Shown piece after piece: positions 63,136-64,000 of a stretch of DNA of 64,000 bases (position 1 is its first letter; each line of letters starts with the position of its first letter). The DNA is taken from positions 28,143-92,142 of the forward strand of contig NXFV01000154.1 of assembly GCA_002803225.1 (NCBI GenBank), in the 5' to 3' direction. The notes beneath the pieces were generated by a model. The model saw only the letters and a list, made by a program, of their open reading frames with translations, was not told the DNA's origin and made no database searches. The position numbers and the translations under genes were made by a program. Source of the stretch: Gamarada debralockiae (taxonomy: Eukaryota > Ascomycota > Leotiomycetes > Helotiales > Hyphodiscaceae).

Positions 63136-64000
63136 ATGCCCCTCCTTACGCTAGAACAGCGCACTGCCGCGAGATTAAGTGTCGCGAATCGATCGATATC
63201 TCCTCCTCTTCGACGCTCGAGTACTCCTACTAGTGTTCGAAAGAATCGCTCCTTAGCTACGAATGGACAGCGTACTGAGCTTCGTAGATAGTGGGCTGAT
63301 AAATCCCTTGGCAAACGAGAGTATAAGGATGCAATTCGATAGTTTGAGGAGAAGTTCAACCGGGTCCTTTTTACTTTTACAATATCTAATTATCTTAGTC
63401 CGAAATTCGCGTATTTAGATATCTAGGAGTTATTGAATTATAAGCTGTCTTTACAAAGGATTAGTACCACTGAATATAAGGAGTTAGAGGAGGTATTAGC
63501 TGAGTAGTAGCTTCGATACGACTATCACCTTGATTCAGGTTTAACTACTAGTGAACTACTGATCTTGAAGGCAAAGGAGTTCTGGAACAAGCTCCTATGC
63601 TACGTTAGAAAGGAGGCTCTTAAGTTCTTAAATAGCTAGTTAGATGGGTTTAAAAAGAGGTATAGATTAAAGGAAAGACAACGTTATAGTGAAGGTATAT
63701 TAGCACAAATAGATAATAAGAGTAAGAGGATGATAGAGGAGATACGAGAGGCTGTACGAGAATATAGACTAGAGCTTACTTACAATATAGATGAATTAGG
63801 CTATTATTGGAAGATGAAACTTAATCGTTCTCTATTAATATTTTAGGCTAAAGGAATAAAGAAGGCAAAGGCTCGAATTACAGCCAACTTTTGTACTAAC
63901 GTAACGGGAAGCGATAAGTTGCTTATATAGTTCATTGGTATTGTAACAAGAGCCTAGCCCCTGAAAGTACACGGGCGATTTCACGGGCGATTGTACGGGC
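63136..64000 (+). pseudogene. Fot1/pogo transposase with in-frame TAG codons
   Basis: A frame from ATG 63136 reads as a pogo-family transposase: an N-terminal helix-turn-helix/CENP-B-like part, then LDGFKKRYRLKERQRYSEG, YNIDELGYYWKMKLNRSL (the first catalytic Asp is in the NxDE context) and AKARITANFCTNVTGSDKL, followed by FIG. Nine TAG codons interrupt it at 63289, 63340, 63424, 63505, 63508, 63637, 63844, 63928 and 63955, with no TAA, TGA or indel. Expected residues at several sites are Gln or Trp, so CAG-to-TAG and TGG-to-TAG changes explain them, as in repeat-induced point mutation. Similarity is lost after about 63955. No active enzyme expected. Confidence 0.8.
63968..64000 (+). repeat. 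short 12-bp tandem at window end
   Basis: Two and a half units of about 12 bp (consensus CACGGGCGATTT, with variants) finish the window and do not fit the transposase. They may begin another repeat element. Confidence 0.45.

Larger units (their letters stand above)
62918..64000 (+). mobile_element. Fot1/pogo-type DNA transposon, 5' part
   Basis: The element appears to start at CAGTCAAACCTGGTCATT after a TA at 62916-62917, matching pogo-family ends. Complementary strings CATATCGGAAT (62947) and ATTCCGATATA (63065) lie in the leader, before the transposase frame at 63136. The 3' end lies outside the window or was replaced near 63955. Confidence 0.7.

Noticed and set aside
1..64000. CRISPR arrays, prokaryotic operons, prophage
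   Set aside because: No regularly spaced repeats. Intron-rich eukaryotic genes throughout rule out a bacterial context.

Overview
The window is nuclear DNA from a filamentous ascomycete (Pezizomycotina). The protein flavours would fit Leotiomycetes, but I hold that only loosely. Evidence for a fungus: introns of about 42-150 bp with GT..CTAAC/CTGAC..AG signals in nearly every real gene, a hacA-type bZIP gene with a 20-nt unconventional intron, a fungal-type complex I 20.9 kDa subunit, fungal cell-surface protein domains, and DNA transposons, one of which carries RIP-like stop codons. No rRNA, tRNA or CRISPR was recognised.

Layout. 1-28.5 kb is gene-poor. It holds one clear complete gene, an Est1-like DNA/RNA-binding domain protein (6.9-9.85 kb, minus). 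It also holds a tiny spliced membrane-protein gene (3.55-3.92 kb), an amidase pseudogene (17.2-19.1 kb), a 616-bp terminal-inverted-repeat element with an AT-rich interior (20.1-20.7 kb), decayed coiled-coil genes (23.9-26.3 kb), a frameshifted unknown gene (27.0-27.5 kb) and two pairs of internal duplications. 28.7-56.3 kb is a dense housekeeping block: dihydroxyacetone kinase, COX16, the 12-exon ATR/Mec1/UvsB checkpoint kinase, a RidA-like pseudogene, a C2H2 transcription factor, hacA, TAD2 tRNA adenosine deaminase, the complex I 20.9 kDa subunit, the replication-fork protein Csm3/TIPIN, the exosome helicase SKI2 and a 74-aa spliced hypothetical gene. From 57 kb the window turns accessory again. 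It has a 313-bp MITE with perfect 101-bp inverted repeats, a secreted KRE9/KNH-like cell-surface protein, a decayed gene with a possible ubiquitin-like domain, a 118-aa secreted protein made of two 6-cysteine modules, and a Fot1/pogo-type transposase with nine in-frame TAG codons that runs off the window end.

How genes relate. The core block has no operon logic; neighbours are arranged convergently (DAK/COX16, zinc-finger gene/hacA, TAD2/nuo-20.9, SKI2/74-aa gene) or divergently (COX16/ATR over 409 bp, nuo-20.9/CSM3 over 264 bp). ATR and Csm3 both act in replication-stress signalling but lie 10 kb apart, so this is probably coincidence. For every gene called complete, exon junctions were read by eye from splice signals and the summed exon lengths checked to be a multiple of three. 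No similarity search was run.
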